Made by a program: the position numbers and the translations under genes. The notes below the pieces were generated by a model. It did not search any database. It was not told the DNA's origin and was given only the letters and a program-made list of their open reading frames with translations. From Spirochaetia bacterium (GTDB taxonomy: Bacteria; Spirochaetota; Leptospiria; Turneriellales; JAOUOS01), in NCBI GenBank assembly GCA_029880265.1, contig JAOUOT010000003.1:1-64000 (forward strand): a stretch of 64,000 nt of DNA, given 5' to 3'. How positions within the stretch are numbered: position 1 is the first letter of the stretch; every line of letters begins with the position of its first letter. This document shows, one piece after another, positions 9,497 to 18,545 of this stretch.

Positions 9497-11992
9497 TTAA
9501 TAATCGCCAAGATAAAACTTTATGGTTTCTGACAATTCTTTTGGAAGCTCTCCCGTCGTTTGCTGGTATTTTTTATATCGAGGCTCAAGCTCCATCGCTT
9601 TTCTTTTGCGTAGATTTTGCGATTTATTGACCATATCGGTAAAGCTTGGCAAGGTAAGCAGATGCTCGCGATATTTTTTGGAAAATGGAATATGTTTGGT
9701 AAAGATTTTTCTAACCACTTTATTTAATCGTTGGGTTCCCTCTGATTCAAATTTTACCCAAATTCCATAATCATGCACAAAGCGCGATCTATCGTCTCTG
9801 AATCTTTTAAATTCGGCCGATAATTTTTCTTTAACCTCGGGAGAGAGCTCTCTGTTTTTCTTAAAAAACTGAACATAGTCTACATAATCTGCCGTTAAAG
9901 AAGACTGCGAAATATTGTTCCAGTCTAAGCCAAGAATCGTCTTTAACATCTCCCACCGATAGGCGCCTGCGGCGTTTAATAGCATGGTAAATAAATCTGT
10001 CATCGCTAAAACAGGGCAAATAAGTCTGCCTCTTGAGGCGCGATTTTTCCCTTCTCGTTCTTGCCAATGCTGAAAATTAGGGCCCGATGAAGGAACAATA
10101 ATAAAATTAGGCACAACGCGGGTTTGTATAAATTCCCGATTTATGCCCAATTCTTCATTCTCAAATAAAACCTCTCTGTGAAAGACGCCAAAATCTTTAT
10201 CTAAAAGATCGTCAATTTGGCCCTCTAAGATTTTTTTCGTGACAACGGCTCTTTCCATCGATTGCGTAATATTATATTTAGACAATATCGCGAAATGATT
10301 CATCGCAGAGCCTGAAGTAATTTTAACGGTAGGCTCAAATAAATTTTTTATCTCATATTTTATGCGAGCTTCTGGCGTATCAATCTCTTTGGGAAGATCC
10401 GTTTCTTTTTTCCATTTTGCGTCTTTATGTTCGTTTTTTAATATTTCAAAAAACGTCAAACCAAGCTCATTCATGCTTGTAGGAACTTTCTTTTCGTAAA
10501 TTAAAACCATCCATTCAAGAGCCGTATAAATCGGATACTTTGAATCAGAAAAATCTGCGTTAGAATAAATATGGGCCAACTGTTCAGGCTCAAGCAGGGT
10601 CTCGTCTAGTAAACCAAAGTTAAAAAATAATTTCATATAAACAGGCAGATTTTCTCTTGTCTTCAAATATTTTATGGCAGACGCTTCGTAGACTTCCCAG
10701 AACAGACCGTTTATTATTCTGCGCATTTTTCTTGCTTCAGAGTCTGCGTCTAAAGGATTGCTTAAAGCTTTTAGACTTGCAATATTTTCTTTGTAAGTTG
10801 AAAGCTTGTCATTAGGCAGACCGCTGTATTGAAAAATTTTCATGGCCAAATTTTGCAGTTCGCTCAGGGCTTTTTGAGCGTCGGGAGACGAGGCTGCCTC
10901 TGCCGGTTTTTCTGCTTCGGGTTTTTTTTGTAAAAACGCTTTTACTTTTTGAAACGCTTCATTGTTAACGCCCTGCAAAGGCAGAGCCCAGAGCTTTTGA
11001 TAATTTTGCACAAGCTTTGTCGTCATGTCGGCCAGAAAATATGATATGCCGTACATATTTTGATGCGATACCATGCTTGATTTTTTTTCAAAAAGCTCTA
11101 TTTGTAAAAAAATCTTTGCTAACCATGAGTATTCTCCCGACGCAAGCATTTTCATATCGTCTTTTATTTGCATACAGACCCCGGCAAGATCATGAAGAAG
11201 CTTGTTATATGATGTTTGCAGTTTTTCGGCGGTTAATACCATAAAAGCGGGGCTCTTCTGCGTGATTGCGGCGGTAATTTCGGCCGGAATCGACAAAAAA
11301 TGGCGAATATAATTAATTTCATTTTTTATTTCGTTTATTTCGGGATCATAAGTCTGGCCGGTAACCCCCATATGATCAGCGTATAAAAACTGACTTGTAA
11401 GAACGTCGGGTACCGCGCCTCCGTTATCTTGAAACTCCTGAACAAAGACTCTCGCCTGAGGAAGAACAGGATCAATAAAATCTGATTTTGACGCATTGTC
11501 TTCTTTTTTTTGACTGCCGTTAAACTGAGAAGGATCAATTATCGAATATCCAAGACATACAGAATGAACCGTTCGCAGCAATTGGCCCAGAAAAGCGTTT
11601 GCAGACGTTAACTTGGCAAAAGAATCCATAGCTTCTTTGAGTAATGACTTTAACAGCAGCACGCCAATGCTGGGCTTGCTTGCAAAAAGCTGCAAAAGGC
11701 TTTGTCTGTTTGCGGGATAAACAGAAACAACGCACGGCGTTTCGGCAATGACAGAATACGGATATTGAATATTGGCCGCGAGCATTCCCCCGCCTAATAC
11801 AAATGGGCCCTGGGCCCCAAAAAGAAATTTTCCCGCAGATGCTGATTTTTTTTCTTCTGCGTCGGCCATTCGATACGAGACCTTGCCCTGGTTTAATATC
11901 ACCAGGCTTGCCGGCTGGCCGCCCTGTAAAATGATAGGCTGTTTTTGTTGAACATTCTGATTCGCGCCCGGATTTTGCGATACGGCTGACAT
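9497..11992 (-). CDS. large cytoplasmic protein with a degenerate cyclic-nucleotide-binding-like N-terminus
   Basis: The first ~140 residues look like a cNMP-binding beta-roll. They contain a short strand-rich region (QPASLVILNQGKVSY), a gap, then GPFVLGG and a strand pair (YSVIAETPCVVSVYP) resembling the end of a Crp-type roll. The helical hinge is LLLKSLLKEAMDSFAKL. The phosphate-binding RxA signature is not visible, so cyclic-nucleotide binding is doubtful. The remaining ~690 residues are soluble and helical, with no motif I recognise and no DNA-binding helix-turn-helix. There is a low-complexity Pro/Ala/Glu linker near residue 360. The gene heads the leftward cluster containing the CNNM pair. 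Function is unknown. Confidence 0.75.
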   Translation of the reverse strand: MSAVSQNPGANQNVQQKQPIILQGGQPASLVILNQGKVSYRMADAEEKKSASAGKFLFGAQGPFVLGGGMLAANIQYPYSVIAETPCVVSVYPANRQSLLQLFASKPSIGVLLLKSLLKEAMDSFAKLTSANAFLGQLLRTVHSVCLGYSIIDPSQFNGSQKKEDNASKSDFIDPVLPQARVFVQEFQDNGGAVPDVLTSQFLYADHMGVTGQTYDPEINEIKNEINYIRHFLSIPAEITAAITQKSPAFMVLTAEKLQTSYNKLLHDLAGVCMQIKDDMKMLASGEYSWLAKIFLQIELFEKKSSMVSHQNMYGISYFLADMTTKLVQNYQKLWALPLQGVNNEAFQKVKAFLQKKPEAEKPAEAASSPDAQKALSELQNLAMKIFQYSGLPNDKLSTYKENIASLKALSNPLDADSEARKMRRIINGLFWEVYEASAIKYLKTRENLPVYMKLFFNFGLLDETLLEPEQLAHIYSNADFSDSKYPIYTALEWMVLIYEKKVPTSMNELGLTFFEILKNEHKDAKWKKETDLPKEIDTPEARIKYEIKNLFEPTVKITSGSAMNHFAILSKYNITQSMERAVVTKKILEGQIDDLLDKDFGVFHREVLFENEELGINREFIQTRVVPNFIIVPSSGPNFQHWQEREGKNRASRGRLICPVLAMTDLFTMLLNAAGAYRWEMLKTILGLDWNNISQSSLTADYVDYVQFFKKNRELSPEVKEKLSAEFKRFRDDRSRFVHDYGIWVKFESEGTQRLNKVVRKIFTKHIPFSKKYREHLLTLPSFTDMVNKSQNLRKRKAMELEPRYKKYQQTTGELPKELSETIKFYLGDY

Positions 11993-12098
11993 TTTAATAG
12001 ATAGATTTAAATTTTATTGGATGGTGTCAACTGTAAATACCAGATAACTTTTTTTATTTTTTTATTTGACCATCTCATACATTGTTTAATTATATAAC

Positions 12099-14198
12099 AT
12101 GTTGCATAGTTTTAGTGACCCTTTGGTTACGCTTCCTGAAGTCACCTTAGGATTGCTCTTAGAAGATAATCCCGACGCTTTACTTGACGCAATATTAGAA
12201 CAGGCCGTACAACAGACAGGAGCAAATTTCGGAAGTATCGCAATTTTAGACGAAGATAGAAAATATCTTGAAATCAAGGCGGCCTGGGGGCTTGATAATA
12301 CTGTTAGAGAAAATATTAAGCTTAAAGTGGGACAAGGCGTTACCGGAAGATGCGTTCTCACAGGAAAGACAAGAAACGTAGGCGATACAAAAGAAGACCC
12401 TTATTATGTTGAAATACATTCAGATATTCGCTCAGAATTAGCGACGCCGTTAAAAATTGGCAGTAAAACTTTCGGAGTTATCTCTGTCGACTCTTCTACT
12501 CTTAACTCATTTAACAATAGGCATCAAGATTATTTAGAGCTTTTGGCCAGTTACGCGGGTCAAATTTTTTCAAACAGCCAGACATTAAAACATCTAAAAC
12601 ACCGTACGCGCATTCTTGAGATATTGATTGAATTAACGTCATTTTTAGGATATGACACTAATTTTGAAACGCTGTTTATCAAGATTATAGAATCTCTTGA
12701 AAAAAACATTGGCGTAATCAGAGGAGCGGTTCATCTTCTTGACGAAGTTACAAATGAACTCTACATTGTCGCAAGCTTAAACTATAGCCAGAAAGAAAAA
12801 ATAAAAGGGAAATTCAGGCCCAAAGAAGGAATCACCGGAACCGTTTACTCAGAAAAGAAGTCTATCGCTATTGCCGATTTAAATAGGGACGAAAACTTCT
12901 TAAATAAAAGCGGAAGGCAAAGAAACGATGAAATTATCAGTTTTTTTGCATCGCCAATCATATTAAATAAAGAAACAAAAGGCGTTTTCAGCCTTGAAGT
13001 TCCTTACGAATCGGCGTCAACTTTTGAAGATTATTCTTATTTAATACGGGTACTATCTACCATACTTTCGCAGGCAATTCAAATACGCGATCAGATTGAA
13101 TTGAAAAAGACAGAAATTCAAAGCGAAAATATAGCCCTAAAACGCCAATTAAATATTGAGTATTCGTTTTCAAAAATAATAGGCAAGAGTCCCGTGATGA
13201 AAGAATTATTTTCAAAAATGAAAATGGCCTGCGATACTTCAAGCTCTATTCTTTTAACGGGAGAATCGGGTACCGGCAAAGAGCTTATATCTTCTGCTTT
13301 GCATCAAAACAGCATTCGAAAAGATTACCCATTAATTAAAATAAATTGCGCAGCAATTCCGGCAGATTTATTAGAAAGCGAGTTGTTCGGCTATGTAAAA
13401 GGCGCTTTTACGGGCGCAAATGACGATAAAAAAGGGAAATTTTTAGCGGCAAATAAAGGAAGCCTTTTTTTAGATGAAATCAGCGAAATGGATATTACGC
13501 TACAGTCAAAATTACTCAGGGTTCTTCAAGAAAAAGAATTTTCTCCTTTGGGTACCAATAAGGTATACAAGGTAGATGTTCGCATCATAGCGGCTACAAA
13601 CGCCGATTTAGAAGCTTCTGTTCGCGAGAAAAAATTTCGCGAAGATTTATACTATCGTTTAAATGTTATTAGACTAAATATTCCCCCGTTAAGAAACAGA
13701 ATTGAAGATTTGCCGCTTTTAGCCGAAGCATGCATCTCAAAAATCGCGAAAAATACCGGAAAGCGCACCAAAAGTTTAACGACGGCCGCGTTAGAAAAAC
13801 TTGAATCTTACTCTTTTCCCGGAAACGTACGCGAATTAGAAAACATCTTAGAAAGAGCCATTGTTTTAACAAATAAAACGATATTAGACGAAGAAGATCT
13901 ACAGCTTTCACATGCTGTTCACAAGGTTCTACCGCAGCAAGATACGCAAGAAAGAAGCAAAGAGAAAGAACAAATATCTTCAGAATTCAATATAAACGAC
14001 TGGATAAAAAAAGAACTGTCGGCGGCAAAAGCCGGTAATTATCACAATAGAATTATTTTTTCAATAGAAAAAAATCTTATTAAAATCTTATTAAAGAGAA
14101 CGATGTATAATAAAAGCAAAACCGCCAGACTTTTAGGAATTAACCGCTTAACCTTAGACAAAAAAATTAAAGACTTAAAAGTCTTAGATGAAGATTAG
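12099..14198 (+). CDS. sigma54-dependent transcriptional activator with two GAF domains
   Basis: The domains in order are: GAF 1 (residues about 20-160), GAF 2 (about 170-325), a sigma54 AAA+ domain (about 355-595), and a Fis-type helix-turn-helix at the C-terminus (NKSKTARLLGINRLTLDKKI). The AAA+ core is intact: Walker A GESGTGKE, the sigma54-contact loop GAFTGA, Walker B LFLDEISEM and the arginine-finger region FREDLYYRLNVI. There is no receiver domain, so sensing presumably goes through the GAF domains binding a small ligand, as in NifA- or NorR-like activators. It is transcribed divergently from the 831-residue protein gene, 107 bases apart. Its targets are not evident, since I find no clear -24/-12 promoter nearby. 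Confidence 0.93.
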   Translation: MLHSFSDPLVTLPEVTLGLLLEDNPDALLDAILEQAVQQTGANFGSIAILDEDRKYLEIKAAWGLDNTVRENIKLKVGQGVTGRCVLTGKTRNVGDTKEDPYYVEIHSDIRSELATPLKIGSKTFGVISVDSSTLNSFNNRHQDYLELLASYAGQIFSNSQTLKHLKHRTRILEILIELTSFLGYDTNFETLFIKIIESLEKNIGVIRGAVHLLDEVTNELYIVASLNYSQKEKIKGKFRPKEGITGTVYSEKKSIAIADLNRDENFLNKSGRQRNDEIISFFASPIILNKETKGVFSLEVPYESASTFEDYSYLIRVLSTILSQAIQIRDQIELKKTEIQSENIALKRQLNIEYSFSKIIGKSPVMKELFSKMKMACDTSSSILLTGESGTGKELISSALHQNSIRKDYPLIKINCAAIPADLLESELFGYVKGAFTGANDDKKGKFLAANKGSLFLDEISEMDITLQSKLLRVLQEKEFSPLGTNKVYKVDVRIIAATNADLEASVREKKFREDLYYRLNVIRLNIPPLRNRIEDLPLLAEACISKIAKNTGKRTKSLTTAALEKLESYSFPGNVRELENILERAIVLTNKTILDEEDLQLSHAVHKVLPQQDTQERSKEKEQISSEFNINDWIKKELSAAKAGNYHNRIIFSIEKNLIKILLKRTMYNKSKTARLLGINRLTLDKKIKDLKVLDED

Positions 14199-14267
14199 CC
14201 CATAACCTATTTATTGATTTTTGCTTTTAAGGCGCATATCTCGCCATGTACGCTTTTGCATTTTTTT

Positions 14268-14304
14268 TTGTTGTTTGAGGGCGCCCTGCGCCCTCAAACA
14301 ACAA
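14268..14304. terminator. perfect 16-bp stem-loop between convergent genes
   Basis: The arms 14268-14283 (TTGTTGTTTGAGGGCG) and 14289-14304 are exact reverse complements with a five-base loop. The hairpin sits where the sigma54 activator gene and the lapA gene converge, so it probably ends both transcripts. The only long T-run (14261-14269) lies on the 5' side of the hairpin as read on the plus strand, which is not the canonical order for either direction. Confidence 0.6.
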
Positions 14305-14305
14305 C

Positions 14306-14539
14306 CTACTCTTTTTGAGATTTATGTATTTTTTTTTGCATCTTTTTATCGTATGATTTAAACGATTTAAAAATAAAAGATAGTATGATTCCGAATAGGG
14401 CAGATAATACTATTATGTAATACAAAGGTATTTCATCTTTAATTATAAAAAAATGTACGGTAACCAAGTGACCATTTGAAAGAATGATTAACAAGAATAT
14501 AATAAGAAAAAGCGCTAATATCGATAATCGAACAGACAT
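14306..14539 (-). CDS. lapA: LapA-domain (DUF1049) small membrane protein
   Basis: A 77-residue protein with two membrane helices (about residues 5-24 and 41-62) joined by a short segment containing VTVHFF, followed by a basic tail (KKMQKKIHKSQKE). Spacing and length match the LapA/YciS family. In Escherichia coli LapA works with LapB in control of lipopolysaccharide synthesis. No lapB is seen next to it here. The gene converges on the sigma54 activator gene and shares the stem-loop between them. It lies 45 bases downstream of the zinc-ribbon gene. Confidence 0.8.
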   Translation of the reverse strand: MSVRLSILALFLIIFLLIILSNGHLVTVHFFIIKDEIPLYYIIVLSALFGIILSFIFKSFKSYDKKMQKKIHKSQKE

Positions 14540-14584
14540 CTTATGTTCGTATATTTCGCGAAATCAGCAAGATATCCACAATTC

Positions 14585-14815
14585 TCAAATTTGAGTCGTA
14601 TTTGCAGTTCCGCACATGGGGCAATATTGAATATCGTCATATTCAGCTTCTTCTTCATCTAAAGTAACTTCCCAGCGATAATCGCAATCTTCGCAGGCGT
14701 AACTGACGATAACCTCTTCAAAATCTGTATCATCTTCGTCTTTTTCATAATCGTCAGTATCTTCAACTTCGTTTTCTGCAGAAAGTTTTATCCCGCGATT
14801 TGTTAAGTCATTCAT
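14585..14815 (-). CDS. small acidic zinc-ribbon protein
   Basis: The 76-residue protein has an acidic N-terminal half (EDTDDYEKDEDDTDFEE) and a zinc-ribbon C-terminal half with two CxxC pairs (YACEDCDYRWEV and YCPMCGT) about 23 residues apart. The ribbon resembles rubredoxin-like or FYDLN-type small metal-binding proteins, but I cannot assign a named family. A good Shine-Dalgarno (GGAGGG on the minus strand at about 14818-14823) precedes the ATG at 14815. It lies 97 bases downstream of the mrp gene on the same strand. Confidence 0.75.
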   Translation of the reverse strand: MNDLTNRGIKLSAENEVEDTDDYEKDEDDTDFEEVIVSYACEDCDYRWEVTLDEEEAEYDDIQYCPMCGTANTTQI

Positions 14816-14912
14816 AATCCCTCCACTTTTGTCTGGCTTTATATTCTATATTTATTTTTGGTTAAATAATAATCTTTTTTTCAACCATAATCAAAATTTT
14901 TTACATATTTTT

Positions 14913-16025
14913 TTAAGATCTTATCTTTTTTTCGATATTGACCGCAATATTATCGTAGGCCTCAATTACTGCGGCGTGACTTTTTTTAATGATTTCATTT
15001 TCGTTTTCTTCTAAATTTTCTATTACGGCCGGTTTACCTTTTTCTGCCGACGACATTAGCGCAATAGATAAAGGTATTTTACCAAGTAAAGCCGCGCCTG
15101 ATTTTGCCGATAAATTTTCTCCGCCGCCTTCTGAAAAAATCTTTGTTCCTTCGCCGCAATGAGGACATAAAAATTCCGTCATATTTTCAATTATGCCCAT
15201 AATGGGAATATTTATCTTTTCAAACATGCTTACCGCCCGCATAGCGTCTTGAACGGCGACGTCTTGCGGGGTAGTTACGATAAGGGCTCCTTCTAAAGCG
15301 ACAAACTGAGCCAAAGAAAGCTGTGTATCGCCTGTTCCGGGGGGCAGATCAATAATCAAAAAATCAAGTTCGCCCCACTTTACGTCAAACAACATTTGCT
15401 CCAGGGCCTTGCCTAACATAGGTCCGCGCCAAATAACAGCCTGCGATTCGTCTAATAAAAAAGCAAAACTCATTACCTTTATACCGTGCTTTTCAAGAGG
15501 TATGATTTTTTTCTCGTCTAAAATCTGAAGCTCTACCTTGCCGGGATGCCCGAACATTTTACCAATTGAAGGACCGTAAATATCGGCGTCAATTAGCCCC
15601 GTTTTATACCCTTTTTTAGCCATTGCCGCGGCCAAATTAGACGAAACTGTCGACTTGCCTACGCCTCCCTTGCCCGAAGCTATCGCGATTACATGCTTTA
15701 CGTTTTCCAGTTTTTTTACCCGAGGCGGCATGGTATTTTCAGAGCCATGCGTCGCGGCAGGCTCTGTTTTATAATTTATTTTAACTTTTGACGAATCGAT
15801 ATTATGCCTTGAAAGCTCCGTGCGAATAGACGCTTCAACGGCAAAAGCAGTTTTTTTATCGACTTGAAGATTCAAGGTTATCAAAATATTGTCTTCTCCT
15901 AAAGGAGATATTTCTTCAACCGCCTGATCTTCTAGTAAAGAATTATTAGTCGCCGGATTTTTTGTCTGCTCTAGTACTTTTACTATCGCGTCAATTTTTG
16001 ATTTAAGATTATCGTTTTCGTTCAT
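14913..16025 (-). CDS. mrp: Mrp/ApbC (NBP35-like) iron-sulfur carrier ATPase
   Basis: Residues about 1-90 are an N-terminal domain related to the MIP18/DUF59 fold. Residues about 105-370 are the P-loop ATPase, with the deviant Walker A SGKGGVGKST, DADIYGPS, the Walker B region IIDLPPGTGD and the conserved CPHC pair that coordinates a bridging 4Fe-4S cluster. Mrp proteins assemble and deliver Fe-S clusters to apo-proteins in the cytosol. This window encodes several such clients (sulfite reductase, APS reductase). It is followed by the zinc-ribbon gene and preceded at 16043 by a small membrane protein gene on the same strand. Confidence 0.93.
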   Translation of the reverse strand: MNENDNLKSKIDAIVKVLEQTKNPATNNSLLEDQAVEEISPLGEDNILITLNLQVDKKTAFAVEASIRTELSRHNIDSSKVKINYKTEPAATHGSENTMPPRVKKLENVKHVIAIASGKGGVGKSTVSSNLAAAMAKKGYKTGLIDADIYGPSIGKMFGHPGKVELQILDEKKIIPLEKHGIKVMSFAFLLDESQAVIWRGPMLGKALEQMLFDVKWGELDFLIIDLPPGTGDTQLSLAQFVALEGALIVTTPQDVAVQDAMRAVSMFEKINIPIMGIIENMTEFLCPHCGEGTKIFSEGGGENLSAKSGAALLGKIPLSIALMSSAEKGKPAVIENLEENENEIIKKSHAAVIEAYDNIAVNIEKKIRS

Positions 16026-16042
16026 TATACTTCCTTATATGT

Positions 16043-16234
16043 TTATTGATCGTCATCAAGCCTTTTTTCTTCTATAATTTTTGCCTCGCCTGAAATATCT
16101 TTTTCGCGCAGATTTTTTTTGGCATATGTAGAATGTCTCTCTGATATTTTTTTTAATTTATAAAGACCTATAATAAATCGTATGATTAAGTAAAAAAGAT
16201 AACCGACAATTAATAAAAAAAAGATCTTAAACAT
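16043..16234 (-). CDS. small single-pass membrane protein, unknown
   Basis: With the ATG at 16234 the product has 63 residues: a hydrophobic helix of about 22 residues (MFKIFFLLIVGYLFYLIIRF) followed by a basic and then mixed-charge tail (KKLR... to LDDDQ). The frame stays open to 16312, but the upstream part would overlap the symporter gene by 67 bases, so I chose the internal ATG, 12 bases after the symporter stop. I recognise no family. Position between the symporter and mrp on the same strand suggests co-transcription. Confidence 0.6.
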   Translation of the reverse strand: MFKIFFLLIVGYLFYLIIRFIIGLYKLKKISERHSTYAKKNLREKDISGEAKIIEEKRLDDDQ

Positions 16235-16245
16235 TTTTACGAATT

Positions 16246-17796
16246 TTAAACCTTTTTTATTTTTTGAAAATAAGCCCTGTGATCGGCGCTGATTTCGCCG
16301 CTTAAAAACCATAAAGCAATTACGTTAGGTACCGCCATAAGACCGTAGGCAATATCAGAAAAATTCATAACCGGATTGATGCTCCAAATAGAGCCGATAA
16401 AAATAGCCAAAATAAATAAAATTCTATATGGCATAACCCCTTTTTCTCCAAATAAATATTCTGTGCCTTCTTCGCCGTAATAGCTCCATGACAACATGGT
16501 AGAAAAGGCGAATAAAAAAACCGCTATACTGACAAAATAACTTCCGAACCCTTTTAGGACAGAATCAAAAGCCGCCGTCGTCAGGCGAACTCCGTTCCCG
16601 AAGCTTATAGGATCCCCCGGCTTTATGTTTATTGACGCTGACGAAATGATTGTTCCTACGGCTTTTCTTTCGTCATATTTTATTTCTTGAATTAATATTT
16701 CGGCTAGAGTTGTATTTTTTTTCTTTATAATAAGTTTATCGTCTTTTTTTATATAAACTTTTTCGGCTAAAGAGACTTCTACCTTCTTATCGGTATTTGA
16801 AACCGTTAAAACCTTGCCTGCGGGAAGATAGGCCGAAGAAAAAATGATTACCAGAGCGGTCATAGAGCAAACAACAATAGTATCAATAAAAGGCTCTAAT
16901 AACCCTACCAGGCCTTCGCGAACGGGCTCTTTCGTTTGAGCGGCGGCATGAGCAATAGGCGCCGAGCCTAATCCACTTTCGTTGCTGAAAGTGCCCCTTC
17001 TGACGCCCTGCCTTATTACTTCGCCTACCGCGCCACCCGCGGCGGCTTTTCCCGTAAAGGCGTCATGAAAAATAAGCGATATCGCCGAAGGAATTTCGGC
17101 ATAATGCATAACAATCACAATAACGGCCCCGGCAATATATATGATCGTCATAAAGGGAACCAGTTTCGAAGCGACCCTTCCTATTCTTTTAATGCCGCCT
17201 ATGATAACCAAAGCGACGCTTACGCTTAAAATAATGCCTGTAATCTCGCGCGGAAGATCATAGTTGTCTGATAAAGCTGCGGCCACCTGATTTGCCTGAA
17301 ACATATTGCCGCCGCCAAAACTGGCGATAGCCACCGAAGCCGCAAAAAAAACCGCCACGGGTTTCCATTTTTTGCCGAGTCCCATTTCAATATAATGCAT
17401 AGGTCCGCCTAAGACTTTTCCACTTGGCAGAAAGTGACGGTATTTAACGGCCAAGGTGCATGAAGCCGCTTTTGTGGCCATACCAATAAAACCAATGAGC
17501 CACATCCAGACAATGGCCCCCGGCCCGCCAACCGATATAGCAATGGCCACGCCCGCGATATTGCCCAACCCCACCGTAGCGCTTAGGGCCGCCGATAAAG
17601 CCTGAAAATGAGTTATCTCGCCGGGGTCGTCTTTTTTATCAAATTTGCCGCGAACTATTTCTACGGCATGATAAAAGCTGGTAAACTGAGGCAATTTAAG
17701 CCTGATTGTTAAATAAATTCCCGTTATGATGAGCAATACAACAAGCCAGCTTCCCCATACATAATCTACCCCTATTTGTAAATATTCCGACAGCAT
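16246..17796 (-). CDS. alanine/glycine:cation symporter family (AGCS) protein
   Basis: A 516-residue, multi-spanning inner-membrane protein with AGCS signatures: GLGNIAGVAIAISVGGPGAIVWMW, the GGPMHYIEMGLG loop and the SNESGLGSAPIAHAAA segment. The family imports alanine, glycine or similar small amino acids with sodium. A soluble insert of about 85 residues (about 325-410, starting LPAGKVLTVSNTDKK) lies between membrane helices and is rich in beta strands and lysine; many AGCS proteins lack such an insert. The gene is divergent from yqeK, with about 120 bases between the starts. Confidence 0.92.
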   Translation of the reverse strand: MLSEYLQIGVDYVWGSWLVVLLIITGIYLTIRLKLPQFTSFYHAVEIVRGKFDKKDDPGEITHFQALSAALSATVGLGNIAGVAIAISVGGPGAIVWMWLIGFIGMATKAASCTLAVKYRHFLPSGKVLGGPMHYIEMGLGKKWKPVAVFFAASVAIASFGGGNMFQANQVAAALSDNYDLPREITGIILSVSVALVIIGGIKRIGRVASKLVPFMTIIYIAGAVIVIVMHYAEIPSAISLIFHDAFTGKAAAGGAVGEVIRQGVRRGTFSNESGLGSAPIAHAAAQTKEPVREGLVGLLEPFIDTIVVCSMTALVIIFSSAYLPAGKVLTVSNTDKKVEVSLAEKVYIKKDDKLIIKKKNTTLAEILIQEIKYDERKAVGTIISSASINIKPGDPISFGNGVRLTTAAFDSVLKGFGSYFVSIAVFLFAFSTMLSWSYYGEEGTEYLFGEKGVMPYRILFILAIFIGSIWSINPVMNFSDIAYGLMAVPNVIALWFLSGEISADHRAYFQKIKKV

Positions 17797-17917
17797 AATA
17801 AAAGAATGTTGAACAATTCTATTTATTGAGACATGCGGTCAAAAATTTATTGACATTAGGTTAAGCTCGATTCTTGAATCTTAGCATATTTTGATAATTT
17901 AAACCGGTAAACATGTA

Positions 17918-18544
17918 ATGACTCTTTCTTTAGATAAGAAAATATTTCCTGAACTTCTATGCTTTTTAGATAACCATTCAGACTTTGATTTTTTCTCTGA
18001 AATCATAAAGCATGTTGAAGAAAATAACAGCTCCCATAGAGCGGAACATGTCTACAAAACTGCGGAACTTGCTCTTTTTTTTGCCAAAACCCATATTAAG
18101 AAGACCGAAAAAAAGACTCTGACGCCTAAGATTGTGACGGCTTCTTTGCTTCACGATATTACGAAAGAGAAAAAACGCAGTTATCATATGACCATATTTA
18201 AGAAACACGGAGCCTTAGAAAAATACGGTAAACTGCCTTTTGCTTTATGGCACGCTAAAAGCGCCGTTTTTCATATTATGGATTTTTTTTCAATAAACGA
18301 TAAAGATATTTTACAAGCTGTTTCGTTTCATACAACAGGTAATGAAAACATGAATACATTAGCAAAAATCGTTTACGCTTCAGATTATTTAGCTTCAGCA
18401 GAGCCAAGCCAGGTTGAGAAACTAAAAAAAGAGAGTTTAACCGATATCTGCATAGAAAAGTGCTTATTTTCAATACGAAAGCTTATTAATCAAAAAAAAC
18501 CTGTTTCTGGCGAAACAATAAATTTCTATAACTCATTAGTATAA
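17918..18544 (+). CDS. yqeK: HD-domain hydrolase, YqeK family (diadenosine tetraphosphate hydrolase-like)
   Basis: The HD-domain residues are visible in order: RAEHVYKTA, LLHDITK (the HD pair), LPFALWHAKSA, AVSFHTTG and IVYASDYL. This pattern fits the YqeK family, which cleaves Ap4A symmetrically to two ADP using an iron or similar metal site. The protein (208 aa) has a short N-terminal extension. The LCP gene starts one base after its stop and rsfS follows, forming a three-gene operon. yqeK-rsfS linkage, often near nadD, is widespread, and an LCP gene between them is something I associate with spirochaetes. Confidence 0.85.
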   Translation: MTLSLDKKIFPELLCFLDNHSDFDFFSEIIKHVEENNSSHRAEHVYKTAELALFFAKTHIKKTEKKTLTPKIVTASLLHDITKEKKRSYHMTIFKKHGALEKYGKLPFALWHAKSAVFHIMDFFSINDKDILQAVSFHTTGNENMNTLAKIVYASDYLASAEPSQVEKLKKESLTDICIEKCLFSIRKLINQKKPVSGETINFYNSLV

Positions 18545-18545
18545 A

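Noticed and set aside
12086-12361. 91-residue open frame opposite the start of the sigma54 activator
   Set aside because: Antisense to the first GAF domain; Ser/Leu-rich composition with no domain.
16235-16312. Longer start for the small membrane protein
   Set aside because: The added residues would overlap the symporter coding region by 67 bases and are highly basic without a ribosome binding site.
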